From Pigoraptor chileana (taxonomy: Eukaryota; Opisthokonta; Filasterea), in the NCBI GenBank assembly GCA_943704495.1, contig CALSCR010002807.1, positions 1 through 38,248 on the forward strand: a DNA stretch of 38,248 bases, written 5' to 3'. Below are positions 8,700 through 20,672 of this stretch, piece after piece (the first letter of the stretch is position 1; every line of letters starts with the position of its first letter). The position numbers and the translations under genes are program-made. The notes beneath the pieces were generated by a model, which worked only from the letters and a program-made list of their open reading frames with translations, did no database searches and was not told where the DNA came from.

Positions 8700-11600
8700 A
8701 TGTCGGCGGCGGGGCCCATGCCGCCCGGTGGTGGACCCGTTGGTGCATCTGCCCCGATGGGCCTGCCAGGCACCATCATCAGTGGGCAGTCGGGCAATCG
8801 TTTTTTTGTGTCGCGGCAACCCACAGTTCTTTTTGATGGAAAGCGCATGCGCAAGGCCGTGCAGAGAAGGACGGTCGATTACAATGCAACGGTTGTGAGG
8901 ACTGTTGAGGTGTGTGGTCTGAGGAGTTATGAAGTGGATGCAGGCGCGTACTTTGATGGTTTTATTGTGCATGCGTGGGTGTTGGTCGTTTCGTTGATGG
9001 AGTAAATTATCTTCCTTCTGCTGTTCTGCGTGTGTGTGGTGTTCAGTGTGCGTGAGATTACCCTGTTTTGCTTGATTGGCCATTAATGATGCCAATCCGC
9101 CGGTGTTTGCACTACCAGAACCGAAAGTGGAAGCGACCCATTGAGGATAACAGCATCCTGCCTCCTGACGAGGCATATTACAGAGAGGTGGGGTTATACA
9201 TATTACCTGAGAGTTGATGTGATGATGTGAAAGCAATCGTGTGTGTACGAACAAGTCGTGCTCAATCATGCAGTTTGAGGTGTCCGCGAAGCTTATTGCA
9301 TTGCACTACTTTTGCTGACATGAATGAAATATTGTGCATATGCTTGTGTTTGATTCTGTGCTTGTGATCATAGATGGAGGCGCCGGTCGGCACTCCGCTT
9401 CAGCCAGCCTGGTGCATCATGAGCAAATTTGTACACACTTCGATCAACAAAGTGCGGTGCCCCGTCTTTACGGCAAGGGTACGTTTTCGAGCAGTGTTAA
9501 TGTGCATATGTGTATATGTATGTGTATGTATGTGTGTGAATGCTTTTTTTGCGCGTGAATCCCTTGCATCCTGCCATAGTGGATTCGCATACTTTTATGG
9601 TATTGGCGGGCCACACGTTCACTCTTCCAATTTGTAATGACTGCAATTGGGTCTGGTCTGTTGAAAACGCAAACAGTTTACCCCGGATGGTCGTCGGCTG
9701 ATTACCGGGACCTCCAGCGGCGAATTCACGCTGTGGAGTGGCCTCACATTCAACTTTGAGACGATCCTGCAGGCAAGTGGAGCACTGTGGACACATGTCA
9801 ACTTGCAACAATCGACATGTATATCTTGTAGATTTCCCTGTCTCTGAGATGCGCATATGTTTCCTGAACAATAGATGTGAGTTTGTGTATGTGTGTGGGT
9901 TGTGTGTGTGTGTGTCGAGTGTGTGCGTGTCCTTGCATTCCGCATTGCGAATAACAATGGCCGCATGTTTGTTGTTCGTTGTGGGTTGTCCGTATATCAA
10001 CAACCCTCCCCCCACCCCAAGGCGCACGAAACGGCCGTGCGTGCAATGGTGTGGAGCCACGATTCCAACTGGATGGTCACGGGCGACCACGAGGGGAGTG
10101 TGAAGTACTGGCAGTCCAACATGAACAATGTCAAGATGTTTCGCGCCCACAAGGACCCCATCAGGGAAATCAGGTGCGTTGCGGTCCATGTGGAGGGGGG
10201 GTGCACTTGAGAGCCTCTTTTCATTTGCATGATCTATGGAGTCGGTGCTGAGGCATTAGGCTCCTTCTTTGCTACTGTTTGTAATGTCGTAATGTAAGAA
10301 GTGGATTGTATGGTAAAAACAGTTTAAGATACGTGGGATTCATGCCAATGTCTTGGCGCAATGCCCATGTGCTCCACAAGTTAGATGAAGAGAAAGATCT
10401 TTTTCACGCTTTGCATTCGCTAGTTGACCATTTTTTTAATTTATATGTACACTTTTCTGCAGCATGGCACCGACGGACCGCAAGCTAGTTACTTGCTCCG
10501 ATGACAGCCTTCTGAAGGTGTTTGACTTTGGGCGTCCCGAGGCGGAACCGACTGTTCTGCGAGGTATGCGAACGACTTGCATATATCAACAATAATCTCC
10601 ACGTACACAGACAAAATCACTCGCTCTCTCATACACTGGCAAATTCACTCGTACGCACACGCATACACTCATACACACAAACACAAACGCGCACATATGC
10701 TCACTCCGTCCTGTTTTTCTTGCGTTCCTTGCCTACCCTATGTTGAGTGGGTCCTACAACGCCATGTGAAGCGAGCGAGGCTGAGTCACATTCACTTAAA
10801 CTCCCCACCCGTCATGCACACATACACATATGCACACTGTACACATGCACACACATACATGCACACACATACATGCACACACATACTGCATACTCTCCAC
10901 ACACAATATGACGAAATGAAACGTCCGCAGGGCATGGTTGGGACGTGAAGACATGCGATTGGCACCCTCAAAAGGGTCTCATTGCGTCCGGAAGCAAAGA
11001 TAACCTCGTCAAATTGTGGGACCCGCGCACCGGAAACGCACTCAGCACACTGTGAGTCAACTGTTTTCGACTGCCCTACGTGTTGATTGTTGCGTCCGTT
11101 TTTTGTCAGCAATATACGTTGCATTACCAACATAGGCACGCAACGCAACGCTCACACGCAGACAGACATGGACACACACACAAATATATATCACGCTAAA
11201 TATCCACTTGTACACGCACATGCACACGCAGCTACGGCCATAAGAACACTGTCATGTGTGCACGGTGGAATGCCAACGGAAATTGGCTTCTCACTGCCTC
11301 ACGTGATCAGTTGGTGCGGTTGTATGACCTGCGCACGCTGCGCGAACTCCAAAGCTTTCGTGGTCACAAGAAGGAGGTCGATTGTGGGTGTCGTGTTTGT
11401 GTGTTCGCCTAAGAACTATATTCGTGCGTGCATGTATATGCTTGTAGGATATGAAGGGAAGGCTTGTAATTTCGCTATGTGTGTGTGTGTGTGCATCTGT
11501 TATTTTCTCCAATATTGGTGGAGTGACGGCTCTAACCACTTGGTCCGCCTTATCTCATCTTGATTTACTTTGCCTTCGACTCCCTGTTTGTGTCTTGCTT

Positions 11601-13493
11601 ACATCTCTGTCTAGCGCTTGCATGGCATCCGATACACGAGGAACTCTTTGTTAGTGGTGGATCTGATGGATCGCTCTTCTACTGGATGGCGGGGTGAGCA
11701 ATCAACGCATAGCATAAAATAAGAAGCTTTTATATGTGTGTGTAGGGGGGGGGGGGGGGGGGGTCTGTTTGAGTATGTATTTGGTCCCTTTGTCCCTTTC
11801 TCGTATGCGTAGTGTATGTAACAAATCGGGTCCATACATATGGACTGTTCGTTGTTTCGTGTTGCTAACTCGTGCACGTGTTCGTCCATGTACTCGTGTC
11901 GCTGATTTGAATCCCACAAAATTCATACCGAATGTGTGCAGCACTGAGAAGGAAGTTGGGTCGATCGACATGGCGCATGAGGGCAACATTTGGTCACTCG
12001 CCTGGCATCCCCTTGGTCACGTAGTGGCGAGCGCTTCAAACGACCACACGACCAAATTTTGGACTCGGAATCGCCCCGGAGACAACATGAAGGACAAGTA
12101 CAACCTCAACCAGCCCGGCGGCGACGATGATGATGGTGTGTGTGTGTGTGTGTGTGCATGCGTGTGTGTGTGTGCGTGTGTGGATCTATGTAACTCCTAC
12201 AAACCGTATACATCAGCTTGTGGTGTGTCCTTTCGGGGTCGTGCATTCCGGGGTCGTGCATCATTTCCTGACGGACTGCTGTTTGCGTGTGTTGTAAGCG
12301 CATTAAAATTTCAACATGCACTGCTGTTCATACTTACAGAGGACGACGCCGGCGGGGGTCAGGAGAGTGCGATTCCCGGGATGGCCATTCCTTTTGGTGC
12401 ATCTGTGCAGAACGCACGCACACAATTTTCGGGGGGTGACAGGCCGCAGCAACGCCAGGGACAACAACGCTTTGACAACAATCGCGGTGGAGGCAACTTT
12501 GGAGACCGCGAGCGCGGGGGGTTTGGTCGAGGACGTGGTGGATTCGACAGGGACGGCCGTGGTGGTGGTGGTGGAGCGGGAGGGCGTCCTGGGGACGGGC
12601 GGGAAGATTACGGAGGACGGGGGGGACCACCACCGCAGGGTGGATTCGGAGGGCCACCGCCACACAACAACTCGCAACAGCAAGGAGGATATCCTCCGTC
12701 ACTTGGCCAACAACAGCATCAGCAGGGTCCGCCGCCACACGGCCCGCCCGGACATCACCAGTTCGGAGGCCCACATCCACCTCCGGGGCAGGGGCAGGGG
12801 CAGGGGCATCCTCCGCAGGGCCCACCCAATCAGGGAGGACCCCACGGACCGCATCCGGGGCAGCAGCCGCCACCCTTTGGGCATCCAGGGGGCCATCCCG
12901 GTGGGCCGCCGCCGCACTTTCCCCCCGGTGGACCTCCGCCGCCCCAACACTTTGGTGGGCCTCCGACACAGCCCCACCAACCGCAACACCCGCAACACCC
13001 GCAACACCCGCAACACCCGCAACACCCGCAGCAGGGACCCCCAGGGCACATGCAGGGGCAGTTTGGAGGGCCGCCGCCGCCGGGGCAGTATGGGCCACCG
13101 GGCAATCAGGGGCAAGGTCCCCCGCCCGGCCAATACGGCCCACCTCCAGGCCAGTATGGGCCACCGGGTGCTCAGGCACAGCAGCAGCCGCCACAGGGTC
13201 AGTATGGGCCGCCGCCGCCAGGGCAACACGGGCACTTTGCGCCGCAGCAGGGCATGCCGCCGCAATACCCTCACCCGCAGCACGCGCAACATCCAGGAGG
13301 CCCACCACCTCAGGGATTCAATCCCGCCGGCGGATACAACCAGGGAATGCCACCGCAACAACAACAACAACAACAGCAGCAGCAGCAGCAGCAAGGCAGC
13401 CGGCCGCCGTTCCCACAATATGGCGCACCGCCCCCCGGAGGCCCGCCGCAGCAATATGGGCCGCCCCCCGGCGCACAACAACAACGGCGCTGA
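8700..13493 (+). CDS. WDR33: WDR33/Pfs2 polyadenylation factor (CPSF subunit)
   Basis: Poly(A)-signal-reading WD40 subunit of the cleavage/polyadenylation factor, 810 residues. Exons: 8700-8909, 9119-9187, 9374-9478, 9677-9772, 10022-10173, 10463-10563, 10931-11051, 11232-11383, 11615-11693, 11942-12135, 12340-13493; all phases agree. Seven WD units end in FTLW, VKYW, LKVF, VKLW, VRLY, LFYW and TKFW. The basic N-terminal patch [10 protein letters not shown] keeps the residues equivalent to human Phe43, Lys46, Arg47 and Arg49, which read [16 protein letters not shown] is also identical. The text IPGMAIPF after the propeller matches the human IPGMGIP. The last exon encodes an RGG region, then a long Pro/Gly/Gln tail. 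Intron 4 has a GC donor, and intron 10 is in-frame and stop-free. Human WDR33 also has a long low-complexity tail (collagen-like). Confidence 0.97.
9773..10021 (+). other. GC-AG intron (WDR33 intron 4)
   Basis: The exon ends CTG CAG and the intron begins GCAAGT, the standard consensus of rare GC donors. The upstream exon (FNFETILQ) and downstream exon (AHETAVRAM) join in phase 0 and match human [19 protein letters not shown] without gaps, so no nearby GT donor fits. Confidence 0.88.
11745..11763 (+). repeat. Poly-G run (19 G) in WDR33 intron 9
   Basis: Nineteen consecutive G on the coding strand follow a short GT repeat, about 50 bp after the intron 9 donor. Confidence 0.9.
12136..12339 (+). 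other. Stop-free 204-nt intron (WDR33 intron 10), GT microsatellite at donor
   Basis: The intron starts inside a GT repeat (12136 to about 12181), is 204 nt (68 codons) long and has no in-frame stop. Both flanking exons match human WDR33 (RNRPGD...NLN, then ESAIPGM), so it is an intron in the constitutive form. Retention would insert a Val/Cys-rich segment between the propeller and the tail. Confidence 0.8.
12981..13030 (+). repeat. Coding 9-bp tandem repeat (His-Pro-Gln)
   Basis: CAACACCCG repeated about five times in the WDR33 last exon, giving successive Gln-His-Pro units. It lies within a larger area of Pro-Pro-Gly-Gln-Tyr-Gly-Pro-Pro motifs (about 13078-13215). Confidence 0.9.
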
Positions 13494-14229
13494 ACATCTC
13501 ATGAAGTTCAAGTATGTGCCTCATTCATTCGGACGGGCATGATTTGACCGATACTCCATGTACCGTCGATGTAATACAAAAAGACCCTGTCAGTACGGGG
13601 CGGAGTTTGCCGGCCTGAACGAATTGGGTGCCCATACAACGCATTTAATGTGTTCAGAATTATCACTTTTTAATTAGAGCGTGTTTCAATTGCATACGGA
13701 CTCGTCTGTATAGGCAGTTGCTTATTGAAGCATGAGAGAAATCCAACGGGAAAAAAGTCATGTCGTCCACCAGATATGCCGTCATTAAGCAGACTGAGGG
13801 ACAGTATTACCGATACTGCTTACTCCATCTGCGCAAATGATTTCCCGAGTGCCAACAGCATCTGTGCGCGCGGAGACAATTGCCAGTAGTGGGCATCCCG
13901 CTGGTCCATGATTCATTGAATTTTGGCCAATGAATTAATCCATCATAATTCCACGAGATTCTTGTCCTTTCGCCATACAGCCCCAATCTGCCGGTAATTA
14001 CACTACTAAACTAACAGGAACAGACCTGCATGAAATGTCACAAAAATAATTGTAGAACCAACGGTCGCAAAGCAAAATGTTATCAGGCCATATAATACCA
14101 GCCGAGCACGATACAATTATAATGGCCTCAGTTAGCGGCTGTAATGAAGGACATGCAGGCACTGGGAGGGATAGAGAGACAAAAACGCAAGACGGGCAGC
14201 CGCGAAGGATTGGAAATAATAAAGTCCCG
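13494..14229. other. Convergent intergenic region between WDR33 and ZW10
   Basis: About 0.74 kb between convergent stop codons, presumably both 3' UTRs. I see no gene and no AATAAA near either stop. ATTAAA occurs on the ZW10 strand only about 560-590 nt past its stop. Confidence 0.55.
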
Positions 14230-17200
14230 TTACTTGAACGTCTGGAGTGCCTGTTGTCGCTGTGGCGTGTCGGAAAAGAGCGCTTTGACCAACAGCTTCA
14301 GCTCCGCCGGTGAGAACTTGACTGTCGATCGTGCGGTCGTCCACTTGGACACAATGTCAGCAAGAGATGTCTCGAGAATTTGGGCCAGTTGCAGAAAACG
14401 ATCCCACCCGAGGATGGCCTTGCTCATGTCGACCTGCAATATGGCCCCAATTGGTCAGTAGAGTCCCAAGTGTGACATATACACATACGATACGCACACA
14501 TAATTATTTTGCACTGATTGCTTTCGTCCGGAACACTGCCAATTATGCTTAGCCGAATAAAGTAAAAAAATAACACGGATACCAGACGAGAGAGGCTTAT
14601 TCAAGGATCGGGAAGAAAGAACGGAGAACTATATACATAAACATTTAGGAGAAAAATTGCAACGGAGACCACAATATGCAACAAACCTTATCGATGATAG
14701 GTTTCTTGTGCATCGGTCGTTCTGTCACTTCGAAAAAGGAGGGCACGCTGTCAGAGACAAGGCGCATGATCGAGTGCAGCTGGTGCGTTTCGTCCTCCGA
14801 TATGTCCTGCATATGAGACGCAAATCGCAATTACTATCACGCCACAACGGAACTGGCCAATAAACCTTACTTGGCGCTTTCTACAAAACGGCACGCTTTT
14901 TTGTCACGGGACCTTGCACACATCAACAAAAGGGATTACACATCTCGGAGTTGAAAGCACTGAAGAAAGAAAAAACAAAACAAAAAACCAGAAAACTATT
15001 CAAAAACGGAGGTACAAGTGTGGTGGCATGGCGACGGGCAGACAAAGTGGCCGTTGATCATCGCAATTTACCTCAAGTGCCATCACCTCGACAGCAATGC
15101 GCTCCAACACGCAATCGGTGAGTGTCGCCATCGATTTGAAGTAAATATCACGCGGAAGAACAGTCTGCGATGAAGATGTTGTGTGCGTGTGTGTATATTT
15201 ATGTGCGTGCGTGCGTGTGTGTGTGTGTGTGTGCGTGCGAGTGTGTCAAGTTGTGGTCGGCGAAAGGATGGGCGTACAAACAAATCACGCCAACATGTGC
15301 AGTGTTAGAGACGAAAATAACACAACCCATTGCAATTCGAAGGCCTTGCACCAATTGACAGAGTGCCAGACCTACGACAATCGAAGATTCCATACAACCC
15401 CAACGAATAGTGCACGTAAGAAATGCTCAACACACAGCCTCAAAAATGAGCAAACAGAGAAGCACATAGGAGAACATCATCAGACGACGAACCTTCCAAG
15501 ATGCAGACAGCGACTCGAGCTGTGCGACGGCGAGTGTCACCGCACTTTCGACAGCCACGTGACGGTCCTCGTCAAATGTGTCGTGGAATCCCTTTGCATT
15601 CTTGATGCAACCGACCAAAACGTCCCTCTGCCTCACCTGCATAGCCCGATAGTCACGTGCCGAGAGAGAGAGGGAAACAACCGAAATGCAGATATATTAT
15701 TGCGGTGGGAAAAAAAGAGCACACAAATTAATAGCACAAGCAATTCCCAAAAAGGAAAAATAAAGTCGAAGAGTGACACGGCCAGATGCAAGCCTGTGCA
15801 TTAAATTAGGTTTGCCGATAGAGTCCACCAACGAAAAGAAACAAGACACAGTCACTATGGAGATGAAGGATGCAAATCATTGTCTCAAGTGCGCCACAAG
15901 CCATCAATGAATCGCCCAATGGGAGTAACAGTGACTTGCTCATGGGAGTAACAGTGACTCGCCAACACTTGTGAGTCATAGACCAACACACAGGGCCAAG
16001 TGCATACCAGCATGGCATCAAAGCACGTGACGCCGAGTGATCGAAGCGGGAGCACGAGGTCGACATAGGTTGCCGTAGTGTCGAGCGGGGCGGGGAGGGA
16101 GCGCCTGTGCAGGTGCGCGAGGGTCAGAAGGCGATGCGCAATGTAGTGGCAGTCCGTATAGAAGAGAGCTCCTCGTTGCGGGTTTGTCCGCAATGCCTCC
16201 TCATGCACAATCGGAACAACCGCACGGAAAATGTCCAGACAATCTCGCGTTGTGGCATACAGTTGGACGGCGCTGTGTGGTTTTGGTGAATACAGTGTGG
16301 CACAAAAGGTGGCAGATTTTTAAGATTCAATGTGATGATATCGGGTGGCGATTGGATATTCCGACATCAATCGGATAAACTTATATATGTATGCAAGTCG
16401 AGCCTGATGCAAAAAGCCCACACGCCCACTGGCATGTGACCCACCACTGCGGCGTCGCAGTTCCCGCCTCAATGAGCGCCTGCTCGCACAGGTCGATGAG
16501 TTGTGCGGTGCTTGCAAGCACACGCCCCTTGGGAAACACAAACGTGCCAGAATGCAGCCCCCCGGTCTTGCTCGCAAGCGACACATCAAGCCCCATCGGC
16601 TCTGTGCGGAAGGGACCAAGAAAGACAAGAGGAGTGTGAATAAACAATAAGACAAGTGGATGGAGAGGGGAGAGCGCACAAGAATAAATAGAAATTAGAA
16701 GGAAATTGGAAACCAACAGATTTCAAAAGCAGGAGAAGCCATCTTTCAAGGGGGGAACAACAAAGCAAAGACAGTATCACACCACACCAACACACGTCAG
16801 AGCAGACAGACCCACATAATAAAACGCATGACACCAAACATCAACGCATACCAACAGACATCACGTGGCTGACACCCACCAGACTGATGTGTGGCTGCAA
16901 AGGCCGCATCAACAGACGCGCTTGGTGAAATGCCGACTTCAATCGTCGCACCGTCCACAGCAGTGACCAGGTCACGAGCAGCCACGAGCAGCTCCTCCCG
17001 CTTCTTGTTGGCAAAGTGCACGTTGATGTCCCGGGTGTACGCCGTCAGTGTGCTTGTGCCCGCCTTGAGAAATCCTGCATCACGTGAGGTACGGTGGCAA
17101 AGGGGACAGAGTGGCGGGGAAGAGTATCGATCGGGGGTGCGTGTGTTATAATAAGAGGCAATAATTAGAATGCGAAATCAATTTAACAAATGGGAAATGT

Positions 17201-20078
17201 GAAATTAGGGCGATTATTGTGACAGAGAGTGCACCGCATACACTCGCCACTTCATCAGCATCTAGTGGAGGACCAGCAGCTCTTCACCCGCAATAAAAGA
17301 GGGAACACAGGGACGATCAACCCAAAACACAGAGGGTGTTCGCCACAACAGGCACCGTGCAGCAGAAGGCCATCCCCCAACCAATCAATCAACAATACCC
17401 ACCAATGCCAGCGAGAGCCTCCTCAAACTCAGTCGCTCTTCGCGCAATGGCGTCATACCCGCGGAGTTCGGCACTTGTCCGCGGAATGGACTCTGAAAGA
17501 ATTCCCGAAATTATGGCCTGCGACAGCTCCGGCCACAGCTTCTCTCCAAACGCCCGCGCGGCAACGGCCTGGGGCGATGCGTCATCCGCCGAGATGACGT
17601 CAGGCGTGGCGCCAAACACGTGGCGAAGCACAAATTCGATTGCTTTTGCTATCCTTGTGAAGAGCTCATCTGCAACGAAAATTGGGCGCAAAAATAAATA
17701 TCATTGCTATAAATAAACACTCACTACAATTAGACATTCTGGAAACACACTGCGCCTGAAACAACAACAATATAAGAGAGAAAGGAGCAAGACTGGAGAG
17801 CATTAAAAGGAGATGGAATTTCGCACCTCCAAATCACAAAGAAAGCGCAGCCACCCACACACCCACCCACAGACACACAATTGCCACATCCCCTTCAAAC
17901 AGACATCGGAGCCCATTCAAACACAGAAGGAACAAGAAACGCACCCGACAGCTTGTGCTCTGCGGTCGACTGCGACTTGGTCTCCTGGAGTCCCAGGACA
18001 GCCGACTGCTTTGTCGCGCGCACGACGGGAGAGAGTCCACTGACAACAGTCTGCCCGTCTTTCCCCTGCGATGCCACAGTTGAGCTGATGATCGGGGCGA
18101 TGACGCACTTGAAGAAAGTCCGTGCAAACGACGCAACCCTTGCGTCAAGAATACCCATGGCACACATTGGAGGCACGACGTCCACGGCAGAACACGCAAC
18201 GTATTGGTTTTGGGCGTCTGCGCGGCAAAAATCAAAGGAGGCAGAGACAAAGAAAGGCAGAAAAATGAATGCGTGGTTAGCATGAAGGAGACACCATTGT
18301 GTGTTGCAAGGCATTCAATCGGGTCACATTTGGCGCACCAGTTGACCCCGTGTACAGAATTTTCAGTTCGTTCTTGGCGGGCGAGTCGGCGACTGTGACG
18401 CCAATCGACCTCGCCCAGACATCCTCCAGCTTGGCCTTCAGCTTTGACTTCTTGCGACGGAACTCGGCCTGAGTGACGTGCGCGCGGGTATGCGTGGATG
18501 ACACACAATGGTGCAGGGCGCATATAGGTTAACGGTCGAATGAGAGGATATTTTTCATTTGAGATAAAATCTCACCCCCCCCCCCCCACTGACGCCACTA
18601 TTTCCACTCTACTCACTTTAATGACTACTCGAAAATGTGTGCGTAAATCACCTTTCCTTGCATTTCAATTTGAAAACCACGGCCAATCACACACAAAATT
18701 ACGATCAAATCGCATGCGCGTGATCACCATGATGAAACTGTTAAAGACACTCACCCGTGCAGCGGCAAATATCTTTGGTTCGCAGCCGTTCTCTGTTTCA
18801 GGCGCGAGTTCGCCAAGCAGCAGTGCCTGAAAGACCAACAGCCATACAGAAATGTAAGTTTCAAGTCAGTGTCTTAGGCGCTGTGCCCGTGGACTCAACA
18901 ATTGCCGGAAAGAAAATAAATAAAATGTACCCAGATATTTAAATGAATTGCATCGAAAGAAAATTGCGCAATACAACAGAACGAGGGCATGACGGCGTGC
19001 ACACACACGAGCACACAATGTTCCATGATCAACACCATCTAAATTGACCATACCCCGCGCTGGACTGCCTTGGATAGCTTTGTGTATTCCTTGGAGTCGA
19101 GGTCGTCATCGAATGTGCGCAGAATGTCGTGAACCTTCAGTCACATCCGGGGAAGTTCGGTCAGCACAAGCACGCGGACGTATAAGCAAGTTGCACGCGC
19201 AGGCAGAATGCGCGATCAGCTACACGTGCCCTGTTACAGAAGCGCACACCTCAACATGATCGCAAATGGGCTGAAATAGACCGCAAAAGGTTGCATTTTG
19301 CGCCTTTCAATACTGTCACACACACCTCGCACAGCTTGGAGAGAACTGCAATAGTGAGGTCCGTTGCTTCCAACTGTCCCCGGAGTGACTGGTATGTTGC
19401 CGCTCCGTTTGTGATGCGGTTGTGCAGCCCAGTCTGCAGAAACAGAGACGAGGGTTCATTTCGTTACAAAAGCGAGAGAATCAAGTCAATAAGCGCGCCC
19501 ATCGGCCCCACAACACAGTTGCGTCGTGAGGAGACAGACAATTGGCCGATCCAAAACGGAATAAGTAACAAACAGAATGGTCACCGCACAGACTTCAAAA
19601 GTTCAATTTACACGGAGAACCAAACGCGGAGAATGGTGCGCGAACCAACTCACTTCAGGTTGATCAATCTTCCGTCCGATATTCTCGACTGCTCTGGCAA
19701 GGGCGTTCAGCTCTGATTTGAGGTCTGTCGTCGTGTTATACGTGTGCACAAACTCTCCATAATGCTTATTGACAGTTTCGTACACTTGCCCCTGCAATGC
19801 GACAGGCAGATCAACGAAGCGGAGAGCAAAACAGCCGTCAGAATATATAAAAACAGAAGCAAATCCACTCTCCATCGTAAACAATTGCGTAAACCAAGCG
19901 CGATCAATCCCGCACTCAAAGACGCAATGAGATGCCGTGGACAACAAACCTTGACTTCGACGATGCGCCGCTGCAGCCTGCCCACACTTGCATCCACCGT
20001 CTCGGGAGACAGGACGCCATCGCCAAAGGAAACGCCGGCGTCGCGCAGGACGTCCTGCGCAGATGCACGTACGGCCAT
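14230..20078 (-). CDS. ZW10: ZW10 (RZZ kinetochore / NRZ-Dsl1 tethering subunit)
   Basis: Complete 791-residue ZW10 (human 779). In animals it sits in the RZZ complex at kinetochores (checkpoint, dynein recruitment) and in the NRZ/Dsl1 ER tether for Golgi vesicles. Exons in transcript order: 19950-20078, 19654-19791, 19326-19433, 19054-19134, 18755-18826, 18339-18468, 17945-18217, 17403-17669, 16880-17074, 16445-16601, 16008-16272, 15493-15636, 15072-15164, 14687-14806, 14230-14433; all phases agree. Matches to human: RLQRRIVEVKGQVYETVNKHYGEF near the N-terminus in two exons; INVHFANKKREELLVAARDL; the block CHYIAHRLLTLAHLHRR with YVDLV and LGVTCF; the C-terminus SPAELKLLVKALFSDTPQRQ ending TFK. 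Exons 4-7 are more diverged, as is normal for the family. It shares a divergent promoter with NCAPD3. Confidence 0.96.
15181..15245 (-). repeat. CA repeat next to the ZW10 intron 12 acceptor
   Basis: GT on the plus strand, therefore CA on the ZW10 coding strand. It lies 17-80 nt upstream of the exon 13 acceptor, between the expected branch region and the AG. Confidence 0.85.
15919..15964. repeat. Short tandem duplication in ZW10 intron 11
   Basis: Two 23-bp units that both contain ATGGGAGTAACAGTGACT, adjacent to each other. Confidence 0.8.
18575..18587 (-). repeat. Poly-G run (13) on the ZW10 strand, intron 5
   Basis: Thirteen C on the plus strand, so G on the coding strand, inside ZW10 intron 5. 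Confidence 0.9.
18848..18896 (-). repeat. Dispersed 49-bp repeat, copy in ZW10 intron 4
   Basis: About 86% identical (7 mismatches by eye in 49) to 32966-33014. Shared core on the plus strand: GGCGCTGTGCC. It ends 22 nt before the exon 5 acceptor on the ZW10 strand. No open frame and no recognised family. Confidence 0.75.
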
Positions 20079-20391
20079 TCTCTGCTGAACAGCAAGGGTC
20101 CGTTAGCGCCTGCTTTCAGAGGCAATCCACTTCAGCGCAAATGATGGCTCTTTCCCGTCTCTGTTATGTTGTTGCTTCTCTCCTATGGGAACGAGACAGA
20201 GTGCATAAGAGCATGCTCCAAGCATAATAAACACAAAATGTAGTTATTATTCGCCCGTCTCACAACGCACAAAAAGCATCGAGTTTGACAGCGGGGCGAC
20301 AATTTGTTTCACTTTCTTACGACATAATTGGATATAATGTAAAATTGTAACCACATGTGGATATAAAGTGGAATTATATTTCTATTTCGGA

Positions 20392-20402
20392 TTGGCGCCA
20401 AA
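20392..20402. promoter_or_regulatory. Palindromic E2F-type site
   Basis: TTGGCGCCAA is a perfect palindrome; with the next A it gives TTTGGCGCC on the minus strand, a match to the E2F consensus TTTSSCGC. It lies in the shared promoter of two mitotic genes. Confidence 0.65.
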
Positions 20403-20447
20403 CGCTCGGTCCCCTATTTGGACGACACAATTTTCAAAAAATGATTT

Positions 20448-20463
20448 GCGCGGGAAATTTGAA
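20448..20463. promoter_or_regulatory. E2F site joined to a CDE/CHR-like element
   Basis: GCGCGGGAAATTTGAA holds TTTCCCGCGC (minus strand), a canonical E2F site. It also reads as a CDE-like GCGCGG, a four-base spacer (GAAA) and the CHR hexamer TTTGAA, the spacing known from late cell-cycle promoters of animals such as CDK1 and CDC25C. Function in this organism is inferred. Confidence 0.5.
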
Positions 20464-20588
20464 AGTTTCATTTTCAGTGAACACACCACTAGCCGGTATT
20501 GGCACCCGTCCGATTCAGAGAGAAATTGACTGGGATTTGCAAACTTTAAACAATACACACACTCACCATTTTTCCATTGTGGAATGAA

Positions 20589-20597
20589 TATATAAAG
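20589..20597 (+). promoter_or_regulatory. TATA-like element upstream of NCAPD3
   Basis: TATATAAAG, 75 bp upstream of the NCAPD3 start codon, would place transcription initiation about 45-50 nt before the ATG. No transcript evidence. Confidence 0.4.
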
Positions 20598-20672
20598 TAG
20601 TGGTAGAGTTGCTGGATCTCGTTTCTTTTAAACAACATACACACAAACTACTGTGGCTGCCACACATAACGA

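Larger units (their letters stand above)
20079..20672. promoter_or_regulatory. Divergent promoter shared by ZW10 and NCAPD3
   Basis: 594 bp between two divergent start codons. It contains two strong E2F-type sites, one inside a CDE/CHR-like composite, and a TATA-like element (separate entries). A weaker TTTCCCGT lies at 20151-20158 within the likely ZW10 5' UTR. The middle is AT-rich. The sites lie 280-400 bp from the ZW10 ATG and 215-280 bp from the NCAPD3 ATG, so they could serve both. Confidence 0.75.

Noticed and set aside
9219-9318. Possible box C/D snoRNA in WDR33 intron 2 (GTGATGA at 9219, CTGA at 9315)
   Set aside because: The flanks cannot form a terminal stem, and no convincing D'/C' pair is seen.
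9497-10189. 230-residue minus frame opposite WDR33 exons 4-5
   Set aside because: Antisense of confirmed WD40 exons and a GT repeat.
11384-11430. GCCTAAGAAC as another dispersed-repeat copy in WDR33 intron 8
   Set aside because: Only about ten bases match and the flanks do not align.
12334-13511. Minus-strand frames of 324 and 270 residues opposite the WDR33 tail
   Set aside because: Shadows of the same GC-rich repetitive DNA; no family signal.
12316-13542. 408-residue plus-strand frame over the WDR33 tail
   Set aside because: It overlaps the real WDR33 frame and exists because the Pro/Gly/Gln repeat DNA lacks stops in several frames.
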